Shown: positions 46,112 through 54,551 of the stretch, in pieces
How positions within the stretch are numbered: position 1 is the first letter of the stretch
Layout of the letters: every line of letters begins with the position of its first letter
Assembly (NCBI RefSeq): GCF_000327065.1
Contig: NC_019936.1
Coordinates: 3,996,001 to 4,060,000 of the forward strand
Direction of reading: 5' to 3'
Source: Stutzerimonas stutzeri RCH2
GTDB taxonomy: Bacteria; Pseudomonadota; Gammaproteobacteria; Pseudomonadales; Pseudomonadaceae
Length of the DNA stretch: 64,000 nt
Notes under the pieces: generated by a model
Told to the model about the DNA's origin: nothing
Databases searched by the model: none
What the model saw: only the letters and a program-made list of their open reading frames with translations
Translations under genes and position numbers: made by a program

Positions 46112-46777
46112 TCAGAGCACGCGGCTATCGAAGCGCGACAGGCCGACCAGTTCCAGCACTAGCTGATCGCCCTGCTTGAGCGGGCCGACGCCGGCCGGCG
46201 TGCCGGTCAGCACCACGTCACCCGGCTGCAGGCTGAAATGTCCGGCGATGTGCTGCAGCAGCGGCAGGATGGCATTGAGCATCTGGCTGCTGTTGCCGTC
46301 CTGGCGGACTTCGCCGTTGATGGTCAGGCGGATGCCGATGTCGCCCAGATCCTCGACCGCGTCGCCCGGCACGAACGGCGCCAGCACGCAGGCGCCATCG
46401 AAGCTCTTGGCGATTTCCCACGGGTGGCCCTTTTCCTTCAGCTTCGCCTGCACGTCGCGCAGGGTGAGGTCGAGCGCCGGGGCGAAACCGGAGATGGCAT
46501 CGCGCACCTCTTCCTCGTTCGGCTTGCGCGACAGCGGCTTGCCGATCAGCACGGCGATTTCCGCTTCGTAATGCACGGCGCCGCGGTCGCTCGGAATGCT
46601 GAAGCCGTCGTCCAGCGGTACGCTGCAGCTGCCGGCCTTGATGAACAGCAGCGGCTCGGTCGGCACCGGGTTGTTCAGTTCCTTGGCGTGCTCGGCATAG
46701 TTGCGGCCGATGCAGACCACCTTACCCAGCGGATAGTGGATCGGCGTGCCATCGGTGTAGTGGTGCTGGTAGCTCAT
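46112..46777 (-). CDS. Fumarylacetoacetate hydrolase family protein
   Basis: A 221-aa FAH-fold enzyme of the short YcgM/acylpyruvase type. Metal-binding and core motifs are VVCIGRNYAEHAKELNNP, VHYEAEIAVLIGKPLSRKP and the C-terminal GDVVLTGTPAGVGPLKQGDQ. Such proteins hydrolyse acylpyruvates or decarboxylate oxaloacetate. It starts 29 bp downstream of the D-2-hydroxyglutarate dehydrogenase gene and is probably co-transcribed, though the metabolic link is unclear. Confidence 0.9.
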   Translation of the reverse strand: MSYQHHYTDGTPIHYPLGKVVCIGRNYAEHAKELNNPVPTEPLLFIKAGSCSVPLDDGFSIPSDRGAVHYEAEIAVLIGKPLSRKPNEEEVRDAISGFAPALDLTLRDVQAKLKEKGHPWEIAKSFDGACVLAPFVPGDAVEDLGDIGIRLTINGEVRQDGNSSQMLNAILPLLQHIAGHFSLQPGDVVLTGTPAGVGPLKQGDQLVLELVGLSRFDSRVL

Positions 46778-46805
46778 CGAAGACTCCTGATAATCCGTGG
46801 GCCGT

Positions 46806-48200
46806 TCAGGCCGCGAAAATCTTGCCCGGGTTCATGATCCCGTTGGGGTCGAACACCGCCTTGACTGCCTTCATGTACTCGATTTCTGCCGGCGAGCGGC
46901 TGTACTCGAGGTAGTCACGCTTGGTCATGCCGACGCCGTGCTCGGCGGAGATCGAGCCGTTGTACTTTTGCACGGTTTCGAATACCCACTTGTTCACCGT
47001 GGCGCACTTGCCGAAGAACTCGTCCTTGTCCATCGCATCCGGTTTGAGGATGTTCAGGTGCAGGTTGCCGTCGCCGATATGGCCGAACCAGACGATCTCG
47101 AAGTCCGGGTAGTGCTCACCGACGATGGTGTCGATTTCCTTGAGGAAGGCCGGCACCTTGGCGACGGTGACGGAGATGTCGTTCTTGTACGGCGTCCAGT
47201 GACTGATGGTTTCGGAGATATACTCGCGCAGCTTCCACAGGTTCTGCAGCTGCTGCTCGCTCTGGCTCATCACGCCATCGAGCACCCAGCCCTGCTCGAC
47301 GCAATGCTCGAAGGTCGCCAGCGCCTGGTCGGCACGCTCCTCGGTGGTGGCCTCGAATTCCAGCAGCGCGTAGAACGGACAGTCGGTTTCGAACGGCGCC
47401 GGCACGTCGCCGCGACCGAGCACCTTGGCCAGCGCCTTGTCGGAGAAGAACTCGAAGGCGGTCAGGTCCAGCTTGTCCTGGAAGGCGTGCAGCACCGGCA
47501 TGATCGAATCGAAATCGGGGGTGCCCAGCACCAGCGCAGTGAGGTTGGTCGGCTGGCGCTCCAGGCGCATGGTCGCCTCGACGACGAAGCCCAGCGTGCC
47601 CTCGGCGCCGATGAACAGCTGGCGCAGATCGTAGCCGGTGGCGTTCTTGATCAGGTCCTTGTTCAGCTCGAGCACGTCGCCCTTGCCGGTCACCACCTTC
47701 ATGCCGGCAACCCAGTTGCGGGTCATGCCGTAGCGAATCACCTTGATGCCACCGGCGTTGGTGCCGATGTTGCCGCCGATCTGGCTGGAGCCGGCGGAGG
47801 CGAAGTCCACCGGGTAGTACAGGCCCTTGTCCTCGGCGAACTGCTGCAGCTGCGCGGTGACCACGCCGGGCTGGCAGACGGCGGTGCGATCCATCTCGTT
47901 GAACTCGAGAATCTGGTTCATGTAGTCGAACGACACCACCACCTCGCCATTGGCGGCGACAGCGGCAGCGGACAGCCCGGTGCGACCGCCCGAGGGCACC
48001 AGCGCGACCTTGCGCTCGTTGGCCCAACGCACGATGGCCTGGACCTGCTCGATGCTCTTGGGGAAGACGATGGCCGAGGGCGCCGGAGCGAAATGCTTGG
48101 TCCAGTCCTTGCCGTAGGCATTCAGCGAATCGGCGTCGGTCAGCACTTTGCCGGGCTCGACCAGGGTTTTCAGCTCATCGATCAGGGCGGGGTCGGTCAT
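46806..48200 (-). CDS. FAD-linked D-2-hydroxyglutarate dehydrogenase
   Basis: A 464-aa flavoprotein from start MTDPALIDELKTLVEPGKVL; upstream ATGs add residues not seen in relatives. The PCMH FAD domain shows VPSGGRTGLSAAAVAANGEV and SSQIGGNIGTNAGGIKVIRY. The oxidase C-terminal domain has GHIGDGNLHLNIL and SISAEHGVGMTKRDYL. In P. stutzeri A1501 the orthologue removes D-2-hydroxyglutarate formed by SerA and feeds electrons to ETF/quinone. The gene is divergent from serA here, in agreement. Confidence 0.9.
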   Translation of the reverse strand: MTDPALIDELKTLVEPGKVLTDADSLNAYGKDWTKHFAPAPSAIVFPKSIEQVQAIVRWANERKVALVPSGGRTGLSAAAVAANGEVVVSFDYMNQILEFNEMDRTAVCQPGVVTAQLQQFAEDKGLYYPVDFASAGSSQIGGNIGTNAGGIKVIRYGMTRNWVAGMKVVTGKGDVLELNKDLIKNATGYDLRQLFIGAEGTLGFVVEATMRLERQPTNLTALVLGTPDFDSIMPVLHAFQDKLDLTAFEFFSDKALAKVLGRGDVPAPFETDCPFYALLEFEATTEERADQALATFEHCVEQGWVLDGVMSQSEQQLQNLWKLREYISETISHWTPYKNDISVTVAKVPAFLKEIDTIVGEHYPDFEIVWFGHIGDGNLHLNILKPDAMDKDEFFGKCATVNKWVFETVQKYNGSISAEHGVGMTKRDYLEYSRSPAEIEYMKAVKAVFDPNGIMNPGKIFAA

Positions 48201-48274
48201 CACGGGAACTCTCATACGATTCATGGTCACCCTGAGCACGCTTCAGCACAGGGGTGGGGGTGTTTCGCGGGGCT

Positions 48275-48290
48275 CGTATGCTAGCATACG
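48275..48290. promoter_or_regulatory. Perfect 16-bp palindrome in the D2HGDH-serA intergenic region
   Basis: CGTATGCTAGCATACG is fully self-complementary and lies 75 bp from the D2HGDH start and 110 bp from the serA start. It is a good candidate operator shared by the two divergent genes. It also holds TATGCT, usable as a -10. The binding protein is unknown. Confidence 0.5.
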
Positions 48291-48399
48291 CACCCCTTTG
48301 AAACGTGCCTCGGCAGACTCCCGACACCGCTAATGACGGGTCGGCCAGCCTTCGCTGGACACTTCAGTCCTATCCTTCGGCCTTAAGGTTTTAATGCAG

Positions 48400-49629
48400 A
48401 TGAGCCAGACCTCTCTCGACAAGAGCAAGATCAAGTTTCTTCTTCTCGAAGGCGTGCACCAGAACGCCGTCGACACCCTCAAGGCGGCCGGCTACACCAA
48501 CATCGAGTACCTCAAGGGCGCGCTGTCCACCGAGGAGCTGAAGGAGAAGATCGCCGACGTCCACTTCATCGGCATCCGCTCGCGCACCCAGCTCACCGAA
48601 GAGGTCTTCGATGCGGCCAAGAAACTGATCGCCGTTGGCTGCTTCTGCATCGGTACCAACCAGGTCAACCTGAATGCCGCCCGCGAGCGTGGTATCGCGG
48701 TATTCAACGCGCCCTACTCCAACACCCGTTCGGTGGCCGAACTGGTGCTCGCCGAAGCCATCCTGCTGCTGCGCGGCATCCCGGAGAAGAACGCCTCCTG
48801 CCATCGCGGCGGCTGGATCAAGTCGGCGGCCAACTCCTTCGAGATCCGCGGCAAGAAGCTCGGCATCATCGGTTACGGCTCCATCGGTACCCAGCTGTCG
48901 GTACTCGCCGAAGCGCTGGGCATGCAGGTCTTCTTCTATGACGTGGTGACCAAGCTGCCGCTGGGCAACGCCACGCAGATCGGCTCGCTGTACGAGCTGC
49001 TGGGCATGTGCGACATCGTCTCGCTGCACGTCCCCGAGCTGCCGTCCACCCAGTGGATGATCGGCGAGAAGGAAATCCGCGCGATGAAAAAAGGCGCCAT
49101 CCTGATCAACGCTGCCCGCGGCACCGTGGTCGAGCTGGACCACCTGGCCGCCGCGATCAAGGACGAGCACCTGATCGGCGCCGCGATCGACGTGTTCCCG
49201 GTCGAGCCGAAGTCCAACGACGAGGAATTCGAAAGCCCGCTGCGTGGCCTGGACCGCGTGATCCTGACCCCGCACATCGGTGGTTCGACCGCCGAAGCGC
49301 AGGCCAACATCGGTCTGGAAGTCGCCGAGAAGCTGGTCAAGTACAGCGACAACGGCACCTCGGTGTCCTCGGTCAACTTCCCGGAAGTCGCCCTGCCGTC
49401 GCACCCGGGCAAGCACCGTTTGCTGCACATCCACCAGAACATTCCGGGTGTGATGAGCGAGATCAACAAGGTCTTCGCCGACAACGGCATCAACATCTGC
49501 GGCCAGTTCCTGCAGACCAACGAGAAGGTCGGTTACGTCGTCATCGACGTGGACAAGGAATACTCCGACCTGGCGCTGGAAAAGCTGCAGCACGTCAACG
49601 GCACCATCCGCAGCCGCGTGCTGTTCTGA
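48400..49629 (+). CDS. serA: D-3-phosphoglycerate dehydrogenase
   Basis: A 409-aa NAD enzyme, first step of serine synthesis; it also reduces 2-oxoglutarate to D-2-hydroxyglutarate. The NAD motif is IIGYGSIGTQLSVLAEALG. The catalytic Arg, Glu and His are in RSVAELVLAE-to-INAARGT and TPHIGGSTAEAQANIG. A C-terminal ACT domain (about 335-409) should bind serine. The start was taken at the second ATG (MSQTSLDKSKIKFLL), which gives the usual length. The ATG at 48394 is closer to AAGG and cannot be excluded. Confidence 0.96.
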   Translation: MSQTSLDKSKIKFLLLEGVHQNAVDTLKAAGYTNIEYLKGALSTEELKEKIADVHFIGIRSRTQLTEEVFDAAKKLIAVGCFCIGTNQVNLNAARERGIAVFNAPYSNTRSVAELVLAEAILLLRGIPEKNASCHRGGWIKSAANSFEIRGKKLGIIGYGSIGTQLSVLAEALGMQVFFYDVVTKLPLGNATQIGSLYELLGMCDIVSLHVPELPSTQWMIGEKEIRAMKKGAILINAARGTVVELDHLAAAIKDEHLIGAAIDVFPVEPKSNDEEFESPLRGLDRVILTPHIGGSTAEAQANIGLEVAEKLVKYSDNGTSVSSVNFPEVALPSHPGKHRLLHIHQNIPGVMSEINKVFADNGINICGQFLQTNEKVGYVVIDVDKEYSDLALEKLQHVNGTIRSRVLF

Positions 49630-49652
49630 TGCGTTGAGCAGGCAGCACTGCC

Positions 49653-49679
49653 AAAAGGGAGGCTTCGGCCTCCCTTTTT
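49653..49679 (+). terminator. Terminator of serA
   Basis: AAAAGGGAGGC (49653-49663), the stable TTCG tetraloop, then GCCTCCCTTTT with a further T. It is an excellent rho-independent terminator 23 bp past the serA stop, and the flanking A and T runs would let it work on both strands. Confidence 0.92.
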
Positions 49680-49707
49680 CGTTTGCGCGCCTCGCCCGAT
49701 CGGCTCG

Positions 49708-50001
49708 CTAGCTGCGCAGCACCCGGTTGCCCGCGGCGTCCACATCCGAGCCGGGTTGCTCATCACGCGGTTCGGGCATCGGCGGCACGTCCGTCTCGAT
49801 CGGTGCCTGACGCGGCTGCAACACCGGTGCCTCGAGCTGCTCCGCCTCCTGCGGCTGCTCGCCCGTCTCGCCACGCGGTTCGCTGCTATCCAGCGGATGC
49901 TGGCGCGCCTTGTCCGGATGGGTGGGCCCGGTGCCGTCAGCCATGACGACCGAGGCGCCAGCCAGCGAAACCAGCAGAATGCTCAAGCGCAGCATGCTCA
50001 T
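49708..50001 (-). CDS. Small secreted Pro/Glu-rich protein, unknown
   Basis: A 97-aa protein from start MSMLRLSILLVSLAGASVVM, preceded by a strong GGAGGTGCA site; a longer frame from 50157 lacks one. The signal peptide is cleaved near residue 21 (VMADG). The mature chain is polar and disordered in look, rich in Pro, Glu and Gln (PLDSSEPRGETGEQPQEAEQ, APIETDVPPMPEPRDEQPGS). No family recognised. It is probably periplasmic. Confidence 0.7.
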   Translation of the reverse strand: MSMLRLSILLVSLAGASVVMADGTGPTHPDKARQHPLDSSEPRGETGEQPQEAEQLEAPVLQPRQAPIETDVPPMPEPRDEQPGSDVDAAGNRVLRS

Positions 50002-50103
50002 CGTGCACCTCCGATCAGGGTTGGTCCGCTTTCGGCATATGCGCGTCGGCAAAGGTTTCCCTAGCTGCGCCACGAGCAGCCGAGCGGTCGATGCCAGACG
50101 CGA

Positions 50104-50136
50104 AACGGCCCGGCAAGCGTTGCCTGCCGGGCCGTT
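50104..50136 (-). terminator. Terminator of the Gly/Thr-rich protein gene
   Basis: AACGGCCCGGCA (50104-50115) and TGCCGGGCCGTT (50125-50136) form a 12-bp stem. On the minus strand it ends in CCGTTTCG. It stands 17 bp past the stop of the gene at 50154-50531. Confidence 0.7.
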
Positions 50137-50153
50137 ATTGAGCACCGTTGCGA

Positions 50154-50531
50154 TCAATAGGCGCCGCGTGCACCACCTTCGCCGCCGGTGCCCGTAGTGC
50201 CCTGCTCACCGGAGGCACCATCGCCGCCGGCATCGACGCCGGTGCCGCGATCACTCCCGGGCGTGGTCGCCGGGCGATCGCCGGAGCCCGGCATATGGCC
50301 GGTACCCGTGCCGGCGCCGCTGTCCATTCCGCTACCCGTGCCAGTTCCGCCAGTACCCATGCCGGTGCCTGTTCCGCTGCCGCCCATGGTGCCTTGCTCA
50401 TGGGTACCGTGGCCCATCGAGTCATGGGTGCCGGTACCCGCATCGGTGCCAGTGCCGGTATTGCCCGCTGCGAACGCCGCGCCAGAGATCAGCCCAGCCA
50501 GAGTGAATGCGGCAATCTTGTGTATGGTCAT
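50154..50531 (-). CDS. Small secreted Gly/Thr-rich low-complexity protein
   Basis: A 125-aa protein. Start MTIHKIAAFTLAGLISGAAF follows AGGAGAACATC, with a clear signal peptide cleaved at AFA-AG. The mature chain is a degenerate Gly-Thr/Gly-Met/Gly-Ser repeat (GNTGTGTDAGTGTHDSMGHG, GTGTGMGTGGTGTGSGMDSG) with few charged residues and no aromatic residue until the final Tyr. It has a good ribosome site and its own terminator, so it is a real gene. The function is unknown; the composition suggests a flexible periplasmic or surface polymer. Confidence 0.75.
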   Translation of the reverse strand: MTIHKIAAFTLAGLISGAAFAAGNTGTGTDAGTGTHDSMGHGTHEQGTMGGSGTGTGMGTGGTGTGSGMDSGAGTGTGHMPGSGDRPATTPGSDRGTGVDAGGDGASGEQGTTGTGGEGGARGAY

Positions 50532-50647
50532 GATGTTCTCCTGCATATCTTCAGGGGTTCACAGGTTCCGGCAGCAGGGCGCAGCAGGGGTTTCCTCGGC
50601 AGCCTTTACAAAACATGACAGAGCCCGCGAGGCCTGTTGCAGAGCGG

Positions 50648-51721
50648 CTATGGAGAAGAACCGTCGGTCGCGTCGCTGCGGTCGCCGAGCAGATCCTCCA
50701 CATACAGCATGCGCACCAGCACCATTCCAACCGCGGCCAGCGGTGTCGCCAGCAGAAGCCCGAGCGTGCCGGCGAGCAAGCCGAACAGCAGCTGCACAGC
50801 GATAGTCAGCGCGGGCGGGATCGAAACGATGCGTTGCTGCATCAGCGGCGTGAAGACGTAGCTCTCCAGCGCCTGGACGAACAGATAGAGCCCGGCGACA
50901 TAGAGCACCGTACGACCACCCTCCAGAGAGGCCAGCAGCAGCGCCGGAATCACCGCCAGCACCGGGCCGATATTGGGTATGAACGACAGCAACCCGGCAA
51001 TCAGCCCGAGCACCAGGGCCAACTCGATACCCAGCAGCCAGAGACCAAGGGTGGTCAACACGCCGATCAGCAGCATTTCCAGCAGCTTGGCCAGCAGCCA
51101 CGCGCGCAAGGTCGCACCGCTTTCATCGAGAATCTCGCCGGCGCGTGGGCGATAGCCGAGCGGAACCAGCTTCAGCAGCCCCCGGACATAGATCTGCGGA
51201 TTGATGGCAAGGCAGATGCCGATGGCGAACGCGATGACGAAACTGCTCAGCGCGCCCGCCACCGAGCCCATCACCTTGGTCACCACGCTGAACGCGCTGG
51301 AGCCGTCAGGGAGAGAGTCTTCGAGGCGATCGCCCTGCTGCATCAGTTCGTTCGCCCAGGGCAGCTGCTCGGCACGCTCGCGCAGCTGCTCGACGGCCTG
51401 TGGCAGGGAATCGGACAACGCATCGGCCTGCTCGGCGATGTTTGGCGCGACCCACCAGCCACCGCCGCCAAGGGCGAGCAGCATCACCACGAAGAACGCC
51501 GGCATGGCAGCCTTGTAGGGCATGGAGGTGTGGTCGCTGATCCACTGGCTTACGCCGTGAATCAGTACGCCGAACAGAATCGAGGCGAACAGCAGCAGCA
51601 GAAAATCGAAGGCCAGCCAGGCGACTATGCAGAACAGCACGACTGCGGCGAGCACGGCAGCCTGCACCATGGCGCGATTGGCCAACTTCTTGGCGTCGTT
51701 CTGCGACGTGGGTGTGGACAT
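50648..51721 (-). CDS. AI-2E transporter family (PerM/YdgG-like) protein
   Basis: A 357-aa membrane protein with the family layout. Two N-terminal helices (VQAAVLAAVVLFCIVAWLAF and FASILFGVLIHGVSQWI) come first. A soluble helical stretch follows at about 95-150, then the re-entrant C-terminal core (GLIAGLLSFIPNIGPVLAVI, ESYVFTPLMQQRIVSIPPAL). Despite the family name, most members have no proven autoinducer role; some are Na+/H+ antiporters. It stands alone, between a small secreted protein and an OPT transporter on the same strand. Confidence 0.9.
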   Translation of the reverse strand: MSTPTSQNDAKKLANRAMVQAAVLAAVVLFCIVAWLAFDFLLLLFASILFGVLIHGVSQWISDHTSMPYKAAMPAFFVVMLLALGGGGWWVAPNIAEQADALSDSLPQAVEQLRERAEQLPWANELMQQGDRLEDSLPDGSSAFSVVTKVMGSVAGALSSFVIAFAIGICLAINPQIYVRGLLKLVPLGYRPRAGEILDESGATLRAWLLAKLLEMLLIGVLTTLGLWLLGIELALVLGLIAGLLSFIPNIGPVLAVIPALLLASLEGGRTVLYVAGLYLFVQALESYVFTPLMQQRIVSIPPALTIAVQLLFGLLAGTLGLLLATPLAAVGMVLVRMLYVEDLLGDRSDATDGSSP

Positions 51722-51790
51722 GGTTCTCCCCCTGATGAGTACAAGGGGTACGACAGGCCACCCGGCGCTTTAATTCAGGCTCGGAGCCAA

Positions 51791-53506
51791 TCAGCGCAGC
51801 AGTTGCCAGAGCGATGCGCCGACGCCGGCCATGCTTTCACCGGCGACCAGCCCGGCTGCGGCGACGATCACGAAACGCTCGCCAAGGCTGCGCCAACGCG
51901 AGGCGAACGCCCAGGCCAGCACTGCACCGAGAGTCATCATCAGCGAAATCGACGCCGGAATGATGAATGCCAGGCCGAGCGCCGCGGAACTCGGCAACCA
52001 GCGCAGGCGGCGCTCCGGCAGCAAGCCCTCGAGCGTCCCGAGCAGCACGCCACAGAGCGCACCAGCCAGCATCGCCCAGCGCACATCCGCAGCCAGCGCG
52101 CCGAGGCCACCGGTCAATGCTTCGGCGACCGCCTTCCAGGTGGCGACTGCCGGGGCCGGCCACTCCGGGGTGATCAGCATGCTCTGCGGGTTGGGAATCA
52201 GCAGCTGATAGGCCAGCACGCCGACCACGCTGCCCAACAGAATGCCGCAGCACTGCGCCACCGCCTGCCGCCCCGGCGCCGCACCGATGACGTGGCCGAC
52301 CTTGAAGTCATTAAGCAGATCGGTGCACTGCCCCGCCGCGCCACCAGCGGTGTTGGCGCTCATCAGATTGACCGGCACCTGGCCCGGCGCGAACACACCG
52401 AAACCCAGCTGCGACAGCTGGCCGATGGCACCGATTGGCGGAATCCCGGTGGCGCCGACCACCCGCGCGGCGACCATCGCCAGCATCAGCGCCAGCGGAA
52501 TCGACAGCAACGCCAGCCAGAGATCGATGCCGAACAGGCTGACCTGCAACACCAGTACCAGGAGCACCGCCAGCACGAAACCCCCGATTGGCCAACCATT
52601 TGGGCGCCGCGACTTCGGCTGTCGGGGTACCGCTGACGAGCGCGAACGCAGCAGGCGCAACCCCAGCGAAGTCAGCGTGGCGCAGACCATCAGGCTCACG
52701 CCGGGCCACAGCAGCCATTCGATCAATAAGGCGAACTGCGGCCCCTGCGCACCGGCCGGCAGGCGCACCAGGCCTTCGGCCAGCAGCCAGGGCGCGATCA
52801 ACCCCCAGGCCAGCACGGCACCGAGCAACAGCGACAGGCCGACACGCAGGCCGATGATGCCGCCAAAACCGAGCAACAGCAGCGAGGGTTCGAAGCTGAA
52901 CGTCAGGCGCTCCAGCTGCGCCGAAGGTGCCCAGCGCGGCAGCGTCCAGAAGAAGGCATCGATCAGCTTGCTCGCCGCCGCCAGCAGCGCCGCACTGCCC
53001 AGCACCCAGAGTCTTCGACCGGCTTCGGCGCCATGGCTGTAGATCTGCTGCAGCGTCGCCAGGGTTGCCATGCCTTCGGGAAAGCGCAGCCCCGACTCGA
53101 CGATCAACGACGGCCGCAGATACCAGGCGACCCAGATGCCGAGAAAGCTCACCGAGAACACCCAGGCCATCAGCGGCAGGCTGTCCAGCTGCTGACCGGT
53201 GAGCAGCGTGTAAGCCGGAATCGGCGCCACCAGCCCGCCGGAGATGATCGACGCGCAGGACGAAGCGGTGGTCTGGTTGATGTTGCTTTCCAGCAATGAC
53301 CAGCGCGGACGGCCGAACGCAACGGACATGCTCTGCCAAAAAGCGAAGCCGATCAGCAGCGCGATGATCGACATATTGAACGACCAGCCGATTTTGAGGC
53401 CGGAGTACACATTGGACGGCGCCAATAGCGCACCGAGCAACAGCCCGGTAAGCAAAGCACGCGCAGTCAGTTCCCGAGGCGAAACGGCAAGGTTGGTCGC
53501 GATCAT
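51791..53506 (-). CDS. OPT family oligopeptide transporter-like protein
   Basis: A 571-aa polytopic protein with about 14 hydrophobic segments. It has the OPT opening ARALLTGLLLGALLAPSNVY and SGLKIGWSFNMSIIALLIGF, and later VNLMSANTAGGAAGQCTDLL and LNDFKVGHVIGAAPGRQ, which are typical of bacterial OPT/YSL members. The substrate may be peptides or metal chelates; it cannot be decided from sequence. It is divergent from csgD. Confidence 0.88.
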   Translation of the reverse strand: MIATNLAVSPRELTARALLTGLLLGALLAPSNVYSGLKIGWSFNMSIIALLIGFAFWQSMSVAFGRPRWSLLESNINQTTASSCASIISGGLVAPIPAYTLLTGQQLDSLPLMAWVFSVSFLGIWVAWYLRPSLIVESGLRFPEGMATLATLQQIYSHGAEAGRRLWVLGSAALLAAASKLIDAFFWTLPRWAPSAQLERLTFSFEPSLLLLGFGGIIGLRVGLSLLLGAVLAWGLIAPWLLAEGLVRLPAGAQGPQFALLIEWLLWPGVSLMVCATLTSLGLRLLRSRSSAVPRQPKSRRPNGWPIGGFVLAVLLVLVLQVSLFGIDLWLALLSIPLALMLAMVAARVVGATGIPPIGAIGQLSQLGFGVFAPGQVPVNLMSANTAGGAAGQCTDLLNDFKVGHVIGAAPGRQAVAQCCGILLGSVVGVLAYQLLIPNPQSMLITPEWPAPAVATWKAVAEALTGGLGALAADVRWAMLAGALCGVLLGTLEGLLPERRLRWLPSSAALGLAFIIPASISLMMTLGAVLAWAFASRWRSLGERFVIVAAAGLVAGESMAGVGASLWQLLR

Positions 53507-53697
53507 GCGGTTACTTTAGCAGCCACTGCGGTGCAAAAACGCGCGCCCTTCCAAGCGGCTCACCCGCCCCTTGGCCGAGTTGCGCACGTGCTGGCGGGAT
53601 AATGCCCGTTCGCCATCGCTCGGCTGAACTTCGCTGCAAGGTGCTGGTCGTTTAGTAACTTTTTAATCAATCACGCCCGACTGACTAGGTACCGAAC

Positions 53698-54354
53698 ATG
53701 GACGCGGAGCTTACACGGGATACTTCCTCCCCAACTGTCACGCTGCTAACCGGCAATGAGCTGCTGGGGCTGTTTTTTCGTCACTTTCTCGGCGAGCAGG
53801 CGCAAGTCGAGGTTTCGCTGGCCGGACTGGAATCGGCTGAGCACACGGGTGCCGATCTGTTTCTGGTGGACGCCGGCCATAGCGAGGCTGAACAGATTTC
53901 CAGCCTGATCGATCAGCTGGACGAGCAGACACCGGTGGCGCTGGTGAACATTGTCCCCGAACAGGCCGAACAGCTGGTGGAAAAGCACCCGGTGATTCGC
54001 GGTGTCTTCTACAGCCACGCCACCCGCGAACATCTGCTCGAAGGTATCCGCGTGCTGTTGCAGGGCGGCGACTGGCTGCCGCGCGTGCTGACCGAGCGTT
54101 TGTTGGGACAATGGCGGCGGATGCGCCAGCTAGCCGAAACCAAATCGAGCCTGACGCTGCGTGAGCGGGAGATCCTCAGCCTGGCGGGCAAGGGGCTGTC
54201 GAATGCGGAGATCGCCGAGCAGTTGTGCCTGAGCCCGCATACGATCAAGAGCCATATCCACAACCTGCTACGCAAGATCGGCGCCTCCAACCGAGCCGAG
54301 GCGGCCTACCTGCTGCGCAGTCATCTGGATTGGGACAAGACCTGCAGCGCCTGA
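53698..54354 (+). CDS. csgD: CsgD-type LuxR-family regulator of curli
   Basis: A 218-aa regulator. The N-terminal receiver-like domain lacks a standard phospho-Asp pocket and contains HPVIRGVFYSHATREHLLEG, closely matching the GVFY region of E. coli CsgD. The LuxR HTH spans about 152-205 (LTLREREILSLAGKGLSNAE, LCLSPHTIKSHIHNLLRKIG). It lies directly upstream of two curlin-like genes on the same strand, unlike E. coli, where csgDEFG and csgBAC are divergent. Confidence 0.88.
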   Translation: MDAELTRDTSSPTVTLLTGNELLGLFFRHFLGEQAQVEVSLAGLESAEHTGADLFLVDAGHSEAEQISSLIDQLDEQTPVALVNIVPEQAEQLVEKHPVIRGVFYSHATREHLLEGIRVLLQGGDWLPRVLTERLLGQWRRMRQLAETKSSLTLREREILSLAGKGLSNAEIAEQLCLSPHTIKSHIHNLLRKIGASNRAEAAYLLRSHLDWDKTCSA

Positions 54355-54551
54355 GGACGTCACCGCGAGTGGCCGTCCGCACCGCGGATGGCACTGCAGG
54401 CGGCGCGCTCGACGCCGGCGTGTCGGTGAGATCGGCCAGGCATTAATCCCTGAATGCCGAAAATCGCTGCCTTTTTTAAATCATCGGATGGATGTTCAAA
54501 GGCTCATGTGGCGTTCAAGAATCGCGCCCACTGTCATCCGGTACAACACCA

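Noticed and set aside
50648..51721. Autoinducer-2 exporter as a functional call
   Set aside because: The family name is historical; nothing nearby (luxS, lsr) supports quorum sensing, so only family membership is stated.
50615..52636. 673-aa Gln/Arg/His-rich open frame
   Set aside because: Runs antisense across two membrane-protein genes (PerM-like and OPT); composition is that of complementary hydrophobic codons.
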